64,000 nucleotides of DNA, from positions 1 to 64,000 of the forward strand of contig SUVS01000005.1 in assembly GCA_015061885.1 (NCBI GenBank), in the 5' to 3' direction. The notes under the pieces are model-generated. The model did not search any database. It worked only from the letters and a program-made list of their open reading frames with translations, and had not been told where the DNA came from. How positions within the stretch are numbered: the stretch's first letter is position 1; the number at the start of each line of letters is the position of its first letter. Positions 49,074 to 57,395 of this stretch are shown piece by piece. This DNA comes from Lentisphaerota bacterium (lineage in GTDB: Bacteria > Verrucomicrobiota > Lentisphaeria > Victivallales > Victivallaceae). A program made the translations under genes and the position numbers.

Positions 49074-49703
49074 ATGAAAGATTTTTCGTGGAAAATCGCC
49101 GCCAGTTTGAGTGCCATTCTGACCGCCGGAACTGTTTTTGCCGGGTGTCAGACCGCCGAAACCGTGGAAGTCGCCGCCGCTCCCGGCGGTTCAGCCGTGA
49201 TCGTTGAAGAGTGTGCGGTAACCGCCAACTGCCCCGCCGCTCAAAAAGCCAAAAAAGCCATGCAGCCCGCCGCCGCTTGCAAGGATGACAAATGCGACGA
49301 TAAAGACAAAAAAAAGGCAACCGTTGAAGTAGCCCGCAAGCATCAGTGCCCGCTGGCTGAATTTGAAAAAGAATCCACCAAATTAGCTTCCACCCTTGCC
49401 CACGCCTTCAAAAACGGCGATGCCAAAGCCTTTGTGAACGCCCTGCCGGAAAATCTGCGTAAAGATTTTGACGAAAAGAAGTTCCTCGAAGCACATAAGA
49501 TGATGACCAATGCCATGGGCGAAGTTGTCAGTGCTGACTTTGTAACCGACCTCAAGCATCCGGTTTTGAGTATTCAACTCTGGAAGATCGGGTTCAAGAA
49601 AATCAGCAAAGATGCCGGAGAACTTGTTCAGCAGGCACTTTTCCAGGTTACTATTGGCGAAGTCGATAAAAAGGCCCAGGTCGTGAGTTTCGGCTTTATT
49701 TGA
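49074..49703 (+). CDS. Lipoprotein of unknown function
   Basis: A 209-residue protein with signal MKDFSWKIAASLSAILTAGTVFAGC, giving a lipidated Cys. It has a low-complexity Ala/Lys/Cys-rich middle (AKKAMQPAAACKDDKCDDKDKKK) and a folded C-terminal domain with FKNGDAKAFVNALPENLRKDF, FLEAHKMMTNAMGEV and LWKIGFKK. This resembles small NTF2-like or DUF4019-type domains, with weak support. ATG 49074 has AGGAGG upstream. A strong terminator (49726-49766) lies between it and the secretin-like genes. Part of it resembles the broken lipoprotein at 13146. Confidence 0.7.
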   Translation: MKDFSWKIAASLSAILTAGTVFAGCQTAETVEVAAAPGGSAVIVEECAVTANCPAAQKAKKAMQPAAACKDDKCDDKDKKKATVEVARKHQCPLAEFEKESTKLASTLAHAFKNGDAKAFVNALPENLRKDFDEKKFLEAHKMMTNAMGEVVSADFVTDLKHPVLSIQLWKIGFKKISKDAGELVQQALFQVTIGEVDKKAQVVSFGFI

Positions 49704-49725
49704 TCGGTCAAATAAGGCGTAACGC

Positions 49726-49766
49726 TCCTGCTGTTGTTTTTCCTTTGGCAACAGCAGGATTTTTTT
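49726..49766 (+). terminator. Intrinsic terminator between the lipoprotein and the secretin genes
   Basis: A perfect 11-bp stem TCCTGCTGTTG/CAACAGCAGGA with a 12-base loop is followed by seven T. It ends the lipoprotein transcript, or lets only part of it read into the secretin genes. Confidence 0.88.
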
Positions 49767-49787
49767 GATATTTTCCGGGAGAAAAAG

Positions 49788-51227
49788 ATGTATAGAAAAT
49801 TGCTGATGATTTGCGGTAGCATACTTTCAGTCCTTTCAGTTTCCGCCGTACCGGCTGGGGGCAGTACCGGCAATGTGCAGAAAGTCCATTTTATTCAGGA
49901 TGATGCCCAGGATTACATGGTTTCCAAACTTTATAAGCTCAAATATGCTCAAGCTAACGATCTGGTGCCGTTTGTTTCGGGCATGGTAATGCGTTACAAT
50001 ATAAATTCCTCTGCCAATACCATACTCGGTGCGAACAACGAACAGATATTGACCGTAACCTGTCCGGTGGAAATGATGCCTTATGTGGATGACTTTGTGG
50101 CCAAAGTTGACCGCAATATACAAATCGGCGGCAAAACTCCCGGCGACATCATCCGCGGTACCGGCATCACCCGAGCTGTTTATCAGCCCAAATACCGTTC
50201 CGGCGAAGGCCTGGTCAATGTGCTGGTCAATTCCGTTATCGGTACCGGTCCGGCGGGAGCGGTTTACGCTTATGACCAGAATTCCAACCAGATATATTGG
50301 AAAGACAACAGCTCCAATACTCCGTTTGTCTTTGAATTCCTCACCTTCATCGACCGGCCCGCACCGCAGATCGTCTTTGAGCTGAAACTCTACGAAGTGC
50401 GTGAAAGTCTGCTGCGTGATCTGGGCATTGAATATCTGGCGTGGAAAAACGGTCCCGGCTTGAACATCTTTCAGACCGCATTCGATGCCTTCAGCTTGAG
50501 TTCCGGCGGCTCGGCGGCGTTGACAGCCATCTCCGGCCCGGTGGGCGGCTTTCTGGTTGCTCCGCAGTTTGATGCAAGTTTCATCCGGATGCTCGCTCAA
50601 AAGGGCAATGCAAAAGTGGTCAACAGTGCCATGCTTTCGGTATCCAATTCCGACAGTCAGAGTTACGCAGTGTATTTCAATCCCCAGCTGCAGAATATTG
50701 TAAAGAGCAACAACGATATAACTTCGGTAACCGTCAGCAACCTTAATTTGCCCGAAGGGTTCAACCAGCTTTATTTAAGGATAGACCAGCCCATAGTAAA
50801 TATCCATTACGGAACCAGTCAGGCCGGATACTCAAAAGAAGAAATTTTTTCAGTAAAGCCCTATAAACCTGGCAGTTACAACCAATACCCCGGCACGGTG
50901 TTTTTTCATTACAGTATTCAGAGTGCCACCGTGCTGGAACGCAGCAACACCGGCGAAGAACTGGTCAGTACCGACAGTATGAGTTCGAGTGTACTGCTGG
51001 ATCTTAATAAAGAGTTCATTCTCGGTCAATGGGATTGCCAGCAGGAAGTCGAACAGGTCATCGGTGTACCGTTTCTTTCGCAAATACCTATACTGAAATA
51101 CCTCTTCAGCACTACAACTGTTCAGAAAGAAAACTGCCGGCTTTATCTTTCTATATTGCCACGCTTGCTCAACACTGCCGAAGAGCATCAATTTGCCAGC
51201 GGCAAACTTTTTACATTGGAAAAATGA
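49788..51227 (+). CDS. Secretin-family protein 1
   Basis: A 479-residue exported protein with signal MYRKLLMICGSILSVLSVSAVPA. The first half has N-domain-like repeats (YKLKYAQANDLVPFVSGMVMRYN; QILTVTCPVEMMPYVDDFVAKVDR). The second half is secretin-like (PQIVFELKLYEVRESLLRDLGIEYLAW) and ends with the secretin signature in degenerate form: ILGQWDCQQEVEQVIGVPFL then SQIPILKYLF. GQ stands where most secretins have GG. It may form an outer-membrane gate or be a non-channel relative. It lies 9 bases before a second secretin-like gene; no GspC, GspE or PilQ-type neighbours are present. ATG 49788 has GGGAG upstream. Confidence 0.78.
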   Translation: MYRKLLMICGSILSVLSVSAVPAGGSTGNVQKVHFIQDDAQDYMVSKLYKLKYAQANDLVPFVSGMVMRYNINSSANTILGANNEQILTVTCPVEMMPYVDDFVAKVDRNIQIGGKTPGDIIRGTGITRAVYQPKYRSGEGLVNVLVNSVIGTGPAGAVYAYDQNSNQIYWKDNSSNTPFVFEFLTFIDRPAPQIVFELKLYEVRESLLRDLGIEYLAWKNGPGLNIFQTAFDAFSLSSGGSAALTAISGPVGGFLVAPQFDASFIRMLAQKGNAKVVNSAMLSVSNSDSQSYAVYFNPQLQNIVKSNNDITSVTVSNLNLPEGFNQLYLRIDQPIVNIHYGTSQAGYSKEEIFSVKPYKPGSYNQYPGTVFFHYSIQSATVLERSNTGEELVSTDSMSSSVLLDLNKEFILGQWDCQQEVEQVIGVPFLSQIPILKYLFSTTTVQKENCRLYLSILPRLLNTAEEHQFASGKLFTLEK

Positions 51228-51236
51228 GGTCGTATT

Positions 51237-53000
51237 ATGTTGAAAAAATCCATTTTCAAAACCATTCTCCCGGCCGGAACTGTTTTTTGCGGCATACTGT
51301 TGAGCGGTGCAGAGATCCCCGGTATCCCACGCGACAGCAACACCGGCAACACCGGCGGTTATGACAGCACCAGAGTCGATGCCAGAATAATCGTTCAGCT
51401 CAAAGAAAATGCCGATGCCATCCATTTTATCCGCGACAACAACGACCCCCGCGTAATCACCAAAACCTATCATGTAAAGAATGTCGATGCCTACAACTTC
51501 CGCGATTATCTCCGGCAGATGGTGCAGAGCAAACGCGTCGGCAATACTTCGCTGGTTCAGCAATACCCCGCCAACACGCAAAACACCGTACAGAACAATC
51601 TCGGTACTGCCACTCAAAGCGTTACCAGCACTGTGACCAGTCCGGTATTGAATACAGTCAACGCCCAGCCGGGGTACAATCCCGCCGCCCAGCTCGGCAG
51701 CAATACCGCGGTGGAGTGTTTGAAATTTGCCGACGGCACCGGGCTTTTGCTGGTCAGTGCCGAAGAATACCGTTTCAAAGATCACCCCAACGGCATGGGT
51801 ATTGATACATTGATAAAGACTCTGGACGATCCGGCACTGGGAGCGATCAGTTACGGCAATCCGTTTTTCATCTACATGCCCAAATTTGTTCCGGCAAGGA
51901 ATTTACAGCCGCTCATACAGAATGTGGGTATGAATATAAGCGATGTAACTGAATTATGGCAGGGGCAGGATCTGGTGGCGTATGATCCGGTTCTGAACTG
52001 GCTGATATTTGATGTGGAAAATTATTCAGCGGCAAATATCGCCGCCATGCTCGAAAAGTACGATGTCCCCATCCCGCAGGTGCGTATCAAGATAACTGTT
52101 TACGAAATCGACAGCGAAAACGACGATAAACTCGGTATAGATTTCCAGGCGTGGAAAAACAATCAGGGCACTGATTTCTTTTCCGGCGGCGGCAGATACC
52201 GCAACAACTGGAACGCTTTGTACGATGCAAGCGGTTTAAGTCAGGCCGCAGGCAGTGAACACTCCAGTTTTTACAACTTCAACCCCAAATGGAACAGCCG
52301 TTACATTGATTTTCTCACTTCGATCGGCAAAGCCAAAGTCATGCTTTCCGGCGAAATCGCCCTCCGCAACAGCACCACGGCTTCACTGGAACGCCTGACG
52401 CATATATTTTATGTGGATACCTCCAAGCCGGTACCCAAATCGACCGGCGAAACGCTTTTCCCAAATACCGGGGTTGGGGCTTATGAGCTTTTGAACAACA
52501 TCATAGGTTCGGTCGTCGGTAAGGAAATCGCCGAAAATGAACCGTTGCGGGTGGGCAAAGGCAATCAGCAGCTTACAGCACTTTCGCAGAATTTCGGCTT
52601 TTCCATGCAGATAACCAACACCGCCATCGGCTTGGATGAAACACGCTTTTCCGTAACTTTGACCAATACCAGTCTGCTGGGTTTTCAATCCAACGGAGCA
52701 CCCCGCATAGCTCCCGGCAGTACCATTGTGCAAGATGTAAGTCTGCCCTACGGCGTAAGGGAGTTTGCCATCGGCGGACTGAAAAAACAAGCGGAAGTAA
52801 CCAGTCGTTCCGGCATACCCTGGTTGATGGATATACCATATTTAGGCTATTTGTTCAGCAGCGAAAGCAAGTCCGTTAAACACACCGAACTCCTGGTAGT
52901 GGGACAATGCTTCTACGACGCCGTGCCGCACAAACTCGCCCCGGCTAAAACGCCGCACTACAAACGCGGCTCCGCGGCCAGCATAAAGCAGGCTATGTAA
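51237..53000 (+). CDS. Secretin-family protein 2
   Basis: A 587-residue exported protein with signal MLKKSIFKTILPAGTVFCGILLSGAE. An N1-like domain is visible (KTYHVKNVDAYNFRDYLRQMVQSKRVGN) and then a Thr/Asn/Gln-rich linker. Later it has PQVRIKITVYEIDSENDDKLGIDFQAW, a GG-rich loop and a good match to the secretin signature: AIGGL, 11 residues, IPWLMDIPYLGYLF. It is paired with secretin 1 (9-base gap; ribosome site GAGG). The C terminus has no obvious pilotin-binding helix. Two tandem secretins suggest a hetero-oligomeric or specialised channel, which is inference. Confidence 0.82.
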   Translation: MLKKSIFKTILPAGTVFCGILLSGAEIPGIPRDSNTGNTGGYDSTRVDARIIVQLKENADAIHFIRDNNDPRVITKTYHVKNVDAYNFRDYLRQMVQSKRVGNTSLVQQYPANTQNTVQNNLGTATQSVTSTVTSPVLNTVNAQPGYNPAAQLGSNTAVECLKFADGTGLLLVSAEEYRFKDHPNGMGIDTLIKTLDDPALGAISYGNPFFIYMPKFVPARNLQPLIQNVGMNISDVTELWQGQDLVAYDPVLNWLIFDVENYSAANIAAMLEKYDVPIPQVRIKITVYEIDSENDDKLGIDFQAWKNNQGTDFFSGGGRYRNNWNALYDASGLSQAAGSEHSSFYNFNPKWNSRYIDFLTSIGKAKVMLSGEIALRNSTTASLERLTHIFYVDTSKPVPKSTGETLFPNTGVGAYELLNNIIGSVVGKEIAENEPLRVGKGNQQLTALSQNFGFSMQITNTAIGLDETRFSVTLTNTSLLGFQSNGAPRIAPGSTIVQDVSLPYGVREFAIGGLKKQAEVTSRSGIPWLMDIPYLGYLFSSESKSVKHTELLVVGQCFYDAVPHKLAPAKTPHYKRGSAASIKQAM

Positions 53001-53016
53001 AAGGTGATAATTGGAC

Positions 53017-53199
53017 TTGGGGAAGCGGGAAAAACCTTTTCAGGAAAGGTTCTTTCCCGCTGTAACAACTTGTCCCGCCATAGCTTTATGCGACGGCGGA
53101 ACCCCATCACCCTTTTCCCTTGTCCGCCGTAGCTTTAGCGAAGGCGGAAAACCTTTTCGCGGCATTTATCTTTTTGCACCGCAAAAAGATAAATGCCAT
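53017..53199. repeat. Dispersed double-hairpin repeat, family B, copy 2 (with two palindrome insertions)
   Basis: It aligns with 11637-11757 at both ends (GGGGAAGCGGGAAA...; the 17-bp stem GGCATTTATCTTTTTGC). Two pieces are absent from the other copy: 53061-53100, with CCCGCCATAGCTTTATGCGA then CGGCGG, and 53119-53148, with GTCCGCCGTAGCTTTAGCGA then AGGCGG. Both are palindromes of one type. A related palindrome is at 18510-18536. Confidence 0.85.
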
Positions 53200-53223
53200 T
53201 CAAGTTTAAGATAATGTTTTGGT

Positions 53224-54771
53224 TCAGAGCTCGTTGAGTTCGGCTTTCATTTCTTCATACTGCTGACTGAACGCCTCAAACGGTACAGTCAGCATTTTGG
53301 CGATCCCGCGTTGCGGAACGGTCATATTGCCGGTTTTGGCATAAGCGGTCAAACTGCGTAACGCTTCGGTACGGTCGTATTTGAAATACGCTCCGGTCGC
53401 GGCTATCGTGGTAAGGTTGTGGGCCCGGTAGAGATCGTAGGCAAAGATTGCCTCGACATAAGCAAGTTTTTTGAGTCTGCCGGCAATATCGGACTTTTCC
53501 GCCTGAAGTTTTGCCAATGTCTGCAAAGATTTGAAATCTTTGCCGGAAATTTTTCCGCTGTTTTTCAATCCGGCAACTGTTTTGCACCAGAATTTGACCA
53601 TTCTGTTCTGCATTGCCAGTGCCGATGCCGTGCCGTCAGAGCTGTTGACCAGCTTGAAATAGAGTTCGGAATATTTTACGATATTCTCCGGATCATAACG
53701 CATTTGCGTAAGCAAGGCAAAAGATGCACTGCGGAGTATGCGGTAGTGGAACGGTTTGACTTGTATCAACGAGCCATCTTTACATTCCGCCGGGTAAGCG
53801 GGTATTTCGCCGGCAACAAGTTTGTTCAGCCCGGCATAAAGTGCGGCATTTTTTACAAAGTTTTCCTGACGCTTTTTCAACTCTTCAGCGGTAGGTTTGG
53901 CTAATTTCTTGCCTTTTCCGCCGCGTTTAAACCGCATTGATTTATTGATTTTGCGAGTTAAATCATCAAGTTTGTCGTAAAAAGCGGCATCCGTTTTTCT
54001 GTTGGCTTGCAGCACTTTTTTCATGCCATCAGCAGAGAGTTCACCATTGAAGGTGATTTCGGCTTCTTTACGCACCTTTTCCAATATATTTTTCTGCACA
54101 TGGTCGGCAATAAATGTACCGATGACCGAAATGATCGTAACACTCCAGATGATTATTACCAGTGGTTTTTTCATGGCACTTCTGATTGTCCAATCATCTC
54201 CGGCAAGCATCCTGCCGCGGGCGAACATTCCCGCCAGAGCCAGCACGCCGCCGATCAGCATGACCATATCACAGCGGAATGGGATTCCGGCAAATTCCCA
54301 TTCGCCCAAGAGCAGAGCTTTCAGCAGCAGTGCCAGCAGAACCGTACAGCACAACGCGGCAAATTCGCCGATACCGGCAATCACCCCCAATAAAGCGGTT
54401 TTACCGCTGCGGCTGCCGCAGATCAGCAAAGGCAATGTAATCAGAATGACCGGCAGTGCCCACACGCAAAAGAGTATCGACAGTGCAATAACCGCCGTAC
54501 TGCCGCCCACATAAAGCCACTGAAGAATTGGTTTATCGCTGTATTTTTTCTGAATCCAGCTCCCGATGTAAGTTATAAAATAAAATGCCCAGCAAACGGT
54601 TATCAGCAAAAAGTACCCCAGACAAATCGCTCTGGAAGTAATCACTTTTTCCGGAACCCATGCCGCAAGCAGCAGAGCCAGCACAAACAAAATCCAATTT
54701 GCTGTCAAAGCAAGCTGACCGAAAATAAATGATTTACACCGCATGGAAGCATCTTCAGATAGTTTACACAT
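53224..54771 (-). CDS. Membrane protein of unknown function
   Basis: A 515-residue protein that I do not recognise. The first half has six to seven hydrophobic helices (LALTANWILFVLALLLAAWV; AICLGYFLLITVCWAFYFITYIG; STAVIALSILFCVWALPVILITLPLL; and others to about residue 245). The second half is soluble and helical with Lys-rich stretches (MRFKRGGKGKKLAKPTAEELKKR), FHYRILRSASFALLTQMRYDPENIVKYSELYFKLVN and a tail rich in Glu. ATG 54771 has GGAGGG upstream. It stands alone, convergent with the secretin genes across repeat family B. Confidence 0.7.
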   Translation of the reverse strand: MCKLSEDASMRCKSFIFGQLALTANWILFVLALLLAAWVPEKVITSRAICLGYFLLITVCWAFYFITYIGSWIQKKYSDKPILQWLYVGGSTAVIALSILFCVWALPVILITLPLLICGSRSGKTALLGVIAGIGEFAALCCTVLLALLLKALLLGEWEFAGIPFRCDMVMLIGGVLALAGMFARGRMLAGDDWTIRSAMKKPLVIIIWSVTIISVIGTFIADHVQKNILEKVRKEAEITFNGELSADGMKKVLQANRKTDAAFYDKLDDLTRKINKSMRFKRGGKGKKLAKPTAEELKKRQENFVKNAALYAGLNKLVAGEIPAYPAECKDGSLIQVKPFHYRILRSASFALLTQMRYDPENIVKYSELYFKLVNSSDGTASALAMQNRMVKFWCKTVAGLKNSGKISGKDFKSLQTLAKLQAEKSDIAGRLKKLAYVEAIFAYDLYRAHNLTTIAATGAYFKYDRTEALRSLTAYAKTGNMTVPQRGIAKMLTVPFEAFSQQYEEMKAELNEL

Positions 54772-54910
54772 TTTTCCCTCCGTTATGAAACTGTTTGTTA
54801 TTCAGGAAACTGAATCTAATATAACCTGCATTGGATATAATGCAAGCGATCAATGATTTTTTTTCACAGCAGAACATATATTCCGGATTTTTCTGCCGAT
54901 AGAGAGGGAT

Positions 54911-55852
54911 TTACTTTCTGCCTTGCGGGAAAAGCTCCGGGTATTTTTTCAGCATTTCCCCGGCAATGATCCCGGAGTGTTTTATCTGCCCGGTACGATG
55001 CAAGTGATAACTGGTATCGAAAAAATCTTCCCGGGGGTAGAGGCTCCGGTTGGGGGCAGTTATAAAAAATGCCCCGTTGCCGGTAAAAGTTTTTTCTATG
55101 CTGTGTTGAACTTCCGGCGGTATTTTTGTATCATCAAAAGTTGTCGGCAAGCCGCCGATCACGGTTATGTTTTTATCTGCCGCATATTGCAGAAATTTTT
55201 TGATTGCCGAATTTGCACATGTAAACTTTACGCTTGCCGGAGGAATGGAATTGATAAAATTCCGGTAATTTTCAGCCGCTTGCCGGGTATTGTCTGCTAT
55301 ATCGCCGTAAGGAGTCAGCGAACCGGCTGTTACCAGCGGCTTGAATCCCGCGGCAACCAGAAGATTTTCGCCGACGGACTCGATAAAATATGGTATATCA
55401 AACATTCCGAAGCAGTTGCAGAACCTTTTGAGCGTCAGTTTGCTGAAATTCTTTTCGATGGTTATATCATATACATCGCCGAAAGAGCCGTTGATATGTT
55501 TGCCATTGTAATTTACATATTCCAGCGGCAGATAAACCACATCGCCGCTTTTCAGCAATCCCCGGTAACGCTCCAGCAGATAGTCCAGCGAAAACATCAC
55601 CGCCACCGAAAGATTGGTTGCGGGCAATCCCAGCATTTTTTCAAAGGTTTCGGCATCATGCGAATAAAATCCGTTACTGCCGGCTATAATGAAAAAGCGG
55701 GGCGATGCAGATTTTTCCGCATGAGCGGTTTTCAAATCAAACAGTTCTTTATACAAACCTACGGTCAGTTCTTTTTTCAGTACAAAAAGAAACAACACAC
55801 TCCAGATCAACAACGAGATCACTGCCGATATGATTATATATTTAAGTCGCAT
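54911..55852 (-). CDS. SGNH/AlgX-like protein, partner of the MBOAT acyltransferase
   Basis: A 313-residue protein with one N-terminal membrane helix (YIIISAVISLLIWSVLFLFVL) and an extracytoplasmic domain resembling the SGNH-hydrolase-like DltD/AlgX/AlgJ group. The putative nucleophile Ser is in FFIIAGSNGFYSHDAE and the Asp/His pair in DFFDTSYHLHRTGQ. It lies 18 bases after the MBOAT gene, the usual arrangement for polysaccharide O-acetylation. It probably transfers or holds acyl groups delivered by the MBOAT protein; the acceptor is unknown. Confidence 0.8.
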   Translation of the reverse strand: MRLKYIIISAVISLLIWSVLFLFVLKKELTVGLYKELFDLKTAHAEKSASPRFFIIAGSNGFYSHDAETFEKMLGLPATNLSVAVMFSLDYLLERYRGLLKSGDVVYLPLEYVNYNGKHINGSFGDVYDITIEKNFSKLTLKRFCNCFGMFDIPYFIESVGENLLVAAGFKPLVTAGSLTPYGDIADNTRQAAENYRNFINSIPPASVKFTCANSAIKKFLQYAADKNITVIGGLPTTFDDTKIPPEVQHSIEKTFTGNGAFFITAPNRSLYPREDFFDTSYHLHRTGQIKHSGIIAGEMLKKYPELFPQGRK

Positions 55853-55870
55853 TCTGCAATAACTCCCCGC

Positions 55871-57394
55871 TTAAAATTGAAAGTACAAAAACTCGGTCTG
55901 CTCCACGGCAAACAGCAATCTCTGCAATACAAAGTAAAATGCCGCAATTATGATCGCATATTTCATTTTTTTCGGCATCTCATAAACATTCCTGCCGAAA
56001 ACAGCCAACAGCAAACTGCCGAAAATCAGCACGCTTTCGCTGAAAAATCTCATAAGCGAACCGTTGCCCAGCAGTGTCATACTGCTGGACGATGATACAA
56101 TATTCCGGACAAATCCCGGCAGCAGTTTGAGTATCGGTTCCGGCAGAACAGCTCCATTCAAACCGCAGATACCGCGGAACATCATCTTTACCCCCGTCCA
56201 GTTTTCCGAGCGGAAGACGATCCATGCGGCAAATACAAATATCAATGTCAGCACCGATGCCGCCACTGTCCAGAATACCGATCCGCGGAACTTTGCCAGC
56301 CGTTGATATTTATCGCACAACATCTTCCAGGCATGGTTGATTATCAGCCCCGCTCCGTGCATACCGCCCCAGACAATAAAAGTCCAGCCCGCACCGTGCC
56401 ATATACCGCCGATAAGCATGGTAGCCAGCAGGTTACGGAAGCGTTTGAATGTGCCGAACCGGTTGCCGCCGAAGGGTATATATACATAATCTTTGAGAAA
56501 TCTCGAAAGCGTTATATGCCAGCGGCTCCAGAACTCCACCAGACTGTGTGCCTTGTAGGGCGAATTGAAGTTTACCGGCAGTTTGATACCGATCAGCAAT
56601 GCCAGACCGTAAGCCATATCCGAGTAGCCGGAAAAATCAAAGTAAAGCTGTAAAGAATAAGCCAACATGCCGTAAAGTGCCTCAAAAAAGGTAATTGTGC
56701 CGCCGGATTGGGCGGCGTTGAATATTTCATTGGCATAAGGCGAGAGCGTATCGGCAATCAATATTTTTTTAGCCAGACCGATAAAAAATATAGTAAAACC
56801 CTCTGCCATGTTTTCGCGGGAAAATTTCAATCTCTCTTTTTCCCGCAACTGCGGTATAAGCTCATGAGCGTGAACGATAGGCCCGGCTATAAGCTGGGGA
56901 AAAAATGATATGAACGCGGCAAATTCCAGCAATGAACAGTTTTTCAGTTCAGCTTTTTCCTGTTTTAACGCATCCAGCACAAAAGCTATGCTCTGAAAGG
57001 TGAAAAACGATATTCCCAGCGGCAGAAATATACAGTACGGGGCAAATTTTATATTCAGCAATGCCGCCAGATTGCTTACTATAAAGTTGAAATATTTGAA
57101 ATACCCGATCGAAAGCAGATCAAGAGCAATCACGATCCCGGCGGTGATCTTGGCTTTTTTACTGTTTCCCCGGTTTTTGAACCCAAGAACCAGCCGGTAT
57201 CCGGTGTAGTTCAATACTATGGATAAAATCAGCAGAAGCAGATACGGCGGATTCCAGAAACCGTAAAAGAAAAACGAAGCGCCCACTATCGCCGTCAGTG
57301 CCGTTTTAAGATTGCAATAACGCAACGCGGCGTAAAAGATTATGAGAAACGCCGGTAAAAAACAAAAAATAAATTCATAACTGTTAAAAAGCAT
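55871..57394 (-). CDS. MBOAT-family O-acyltransferase (AlgI/DltB-like)
   Basis: A 507-residue membrane protein with about 11 helices, of the membrane-bound O-acyltransferase family. Diagnostic parts are LFNSYEFIFCFLPAFLIIFYA at the start, LGISFFTFQSIAFVLDA, FDFSGYSDMAYGLALLIGIKLPVNFNSPYKA, FWSRWHITLSRFLKDYVYIPFGGNR and GGIWHGAGWTFIVWGGMHG with the catalytic histidine. It moves acyl groups across the inner membrane to an outside acceptor. It sits between the radical SAM gene (one base upstream) and the SGNH-like gene. Confidence 0.93.
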   Translation of the reverse strand: MLFNSYEFIFCFLPAFLIIFYAALRYCNLKTALTAIVGASFFFYGFWNPPYLLLLILSIVLNYTGYRLVLGFKNRGNSKKAKITAGIVIALDLLSIGYFKYFNFIVSNLAALLNIKFAPYCIFLPLGISFFTFQSIAFVLDALKQEKAELKNCSLLEFAAFISFFPQLIAGPIVHAHELIPQLREKERLKFSRENMAEGFTIFFIGLAKKILIADTLSPYANEIFNAAQSGGTITFFEALYGMLAYSLQLYFDFSGYSDMAYGLALLIGIKLPVNFNSPYKAHSLVEFWSRWHITLSRFLKDYVYIPFGGNRFGTFKRFRNLLATMLIGGIWHGAGWTFIVWGGMHGAGLIINHAWKMLCDKYQRLAKFRGSVFWTVAASVLTLIFVFAAWIVFRSENWTGVKMMFRGICGLNGAVLPEPILKLLPGFVRNIVSSSSSMTLLGNGSLMRFFSESVLIFGSLLLAVFGRNVYEMPKKMKYAIIIAAFYFVLQRLLFAVEQTEFLYFQF

Positions 57395-57395
57395 T

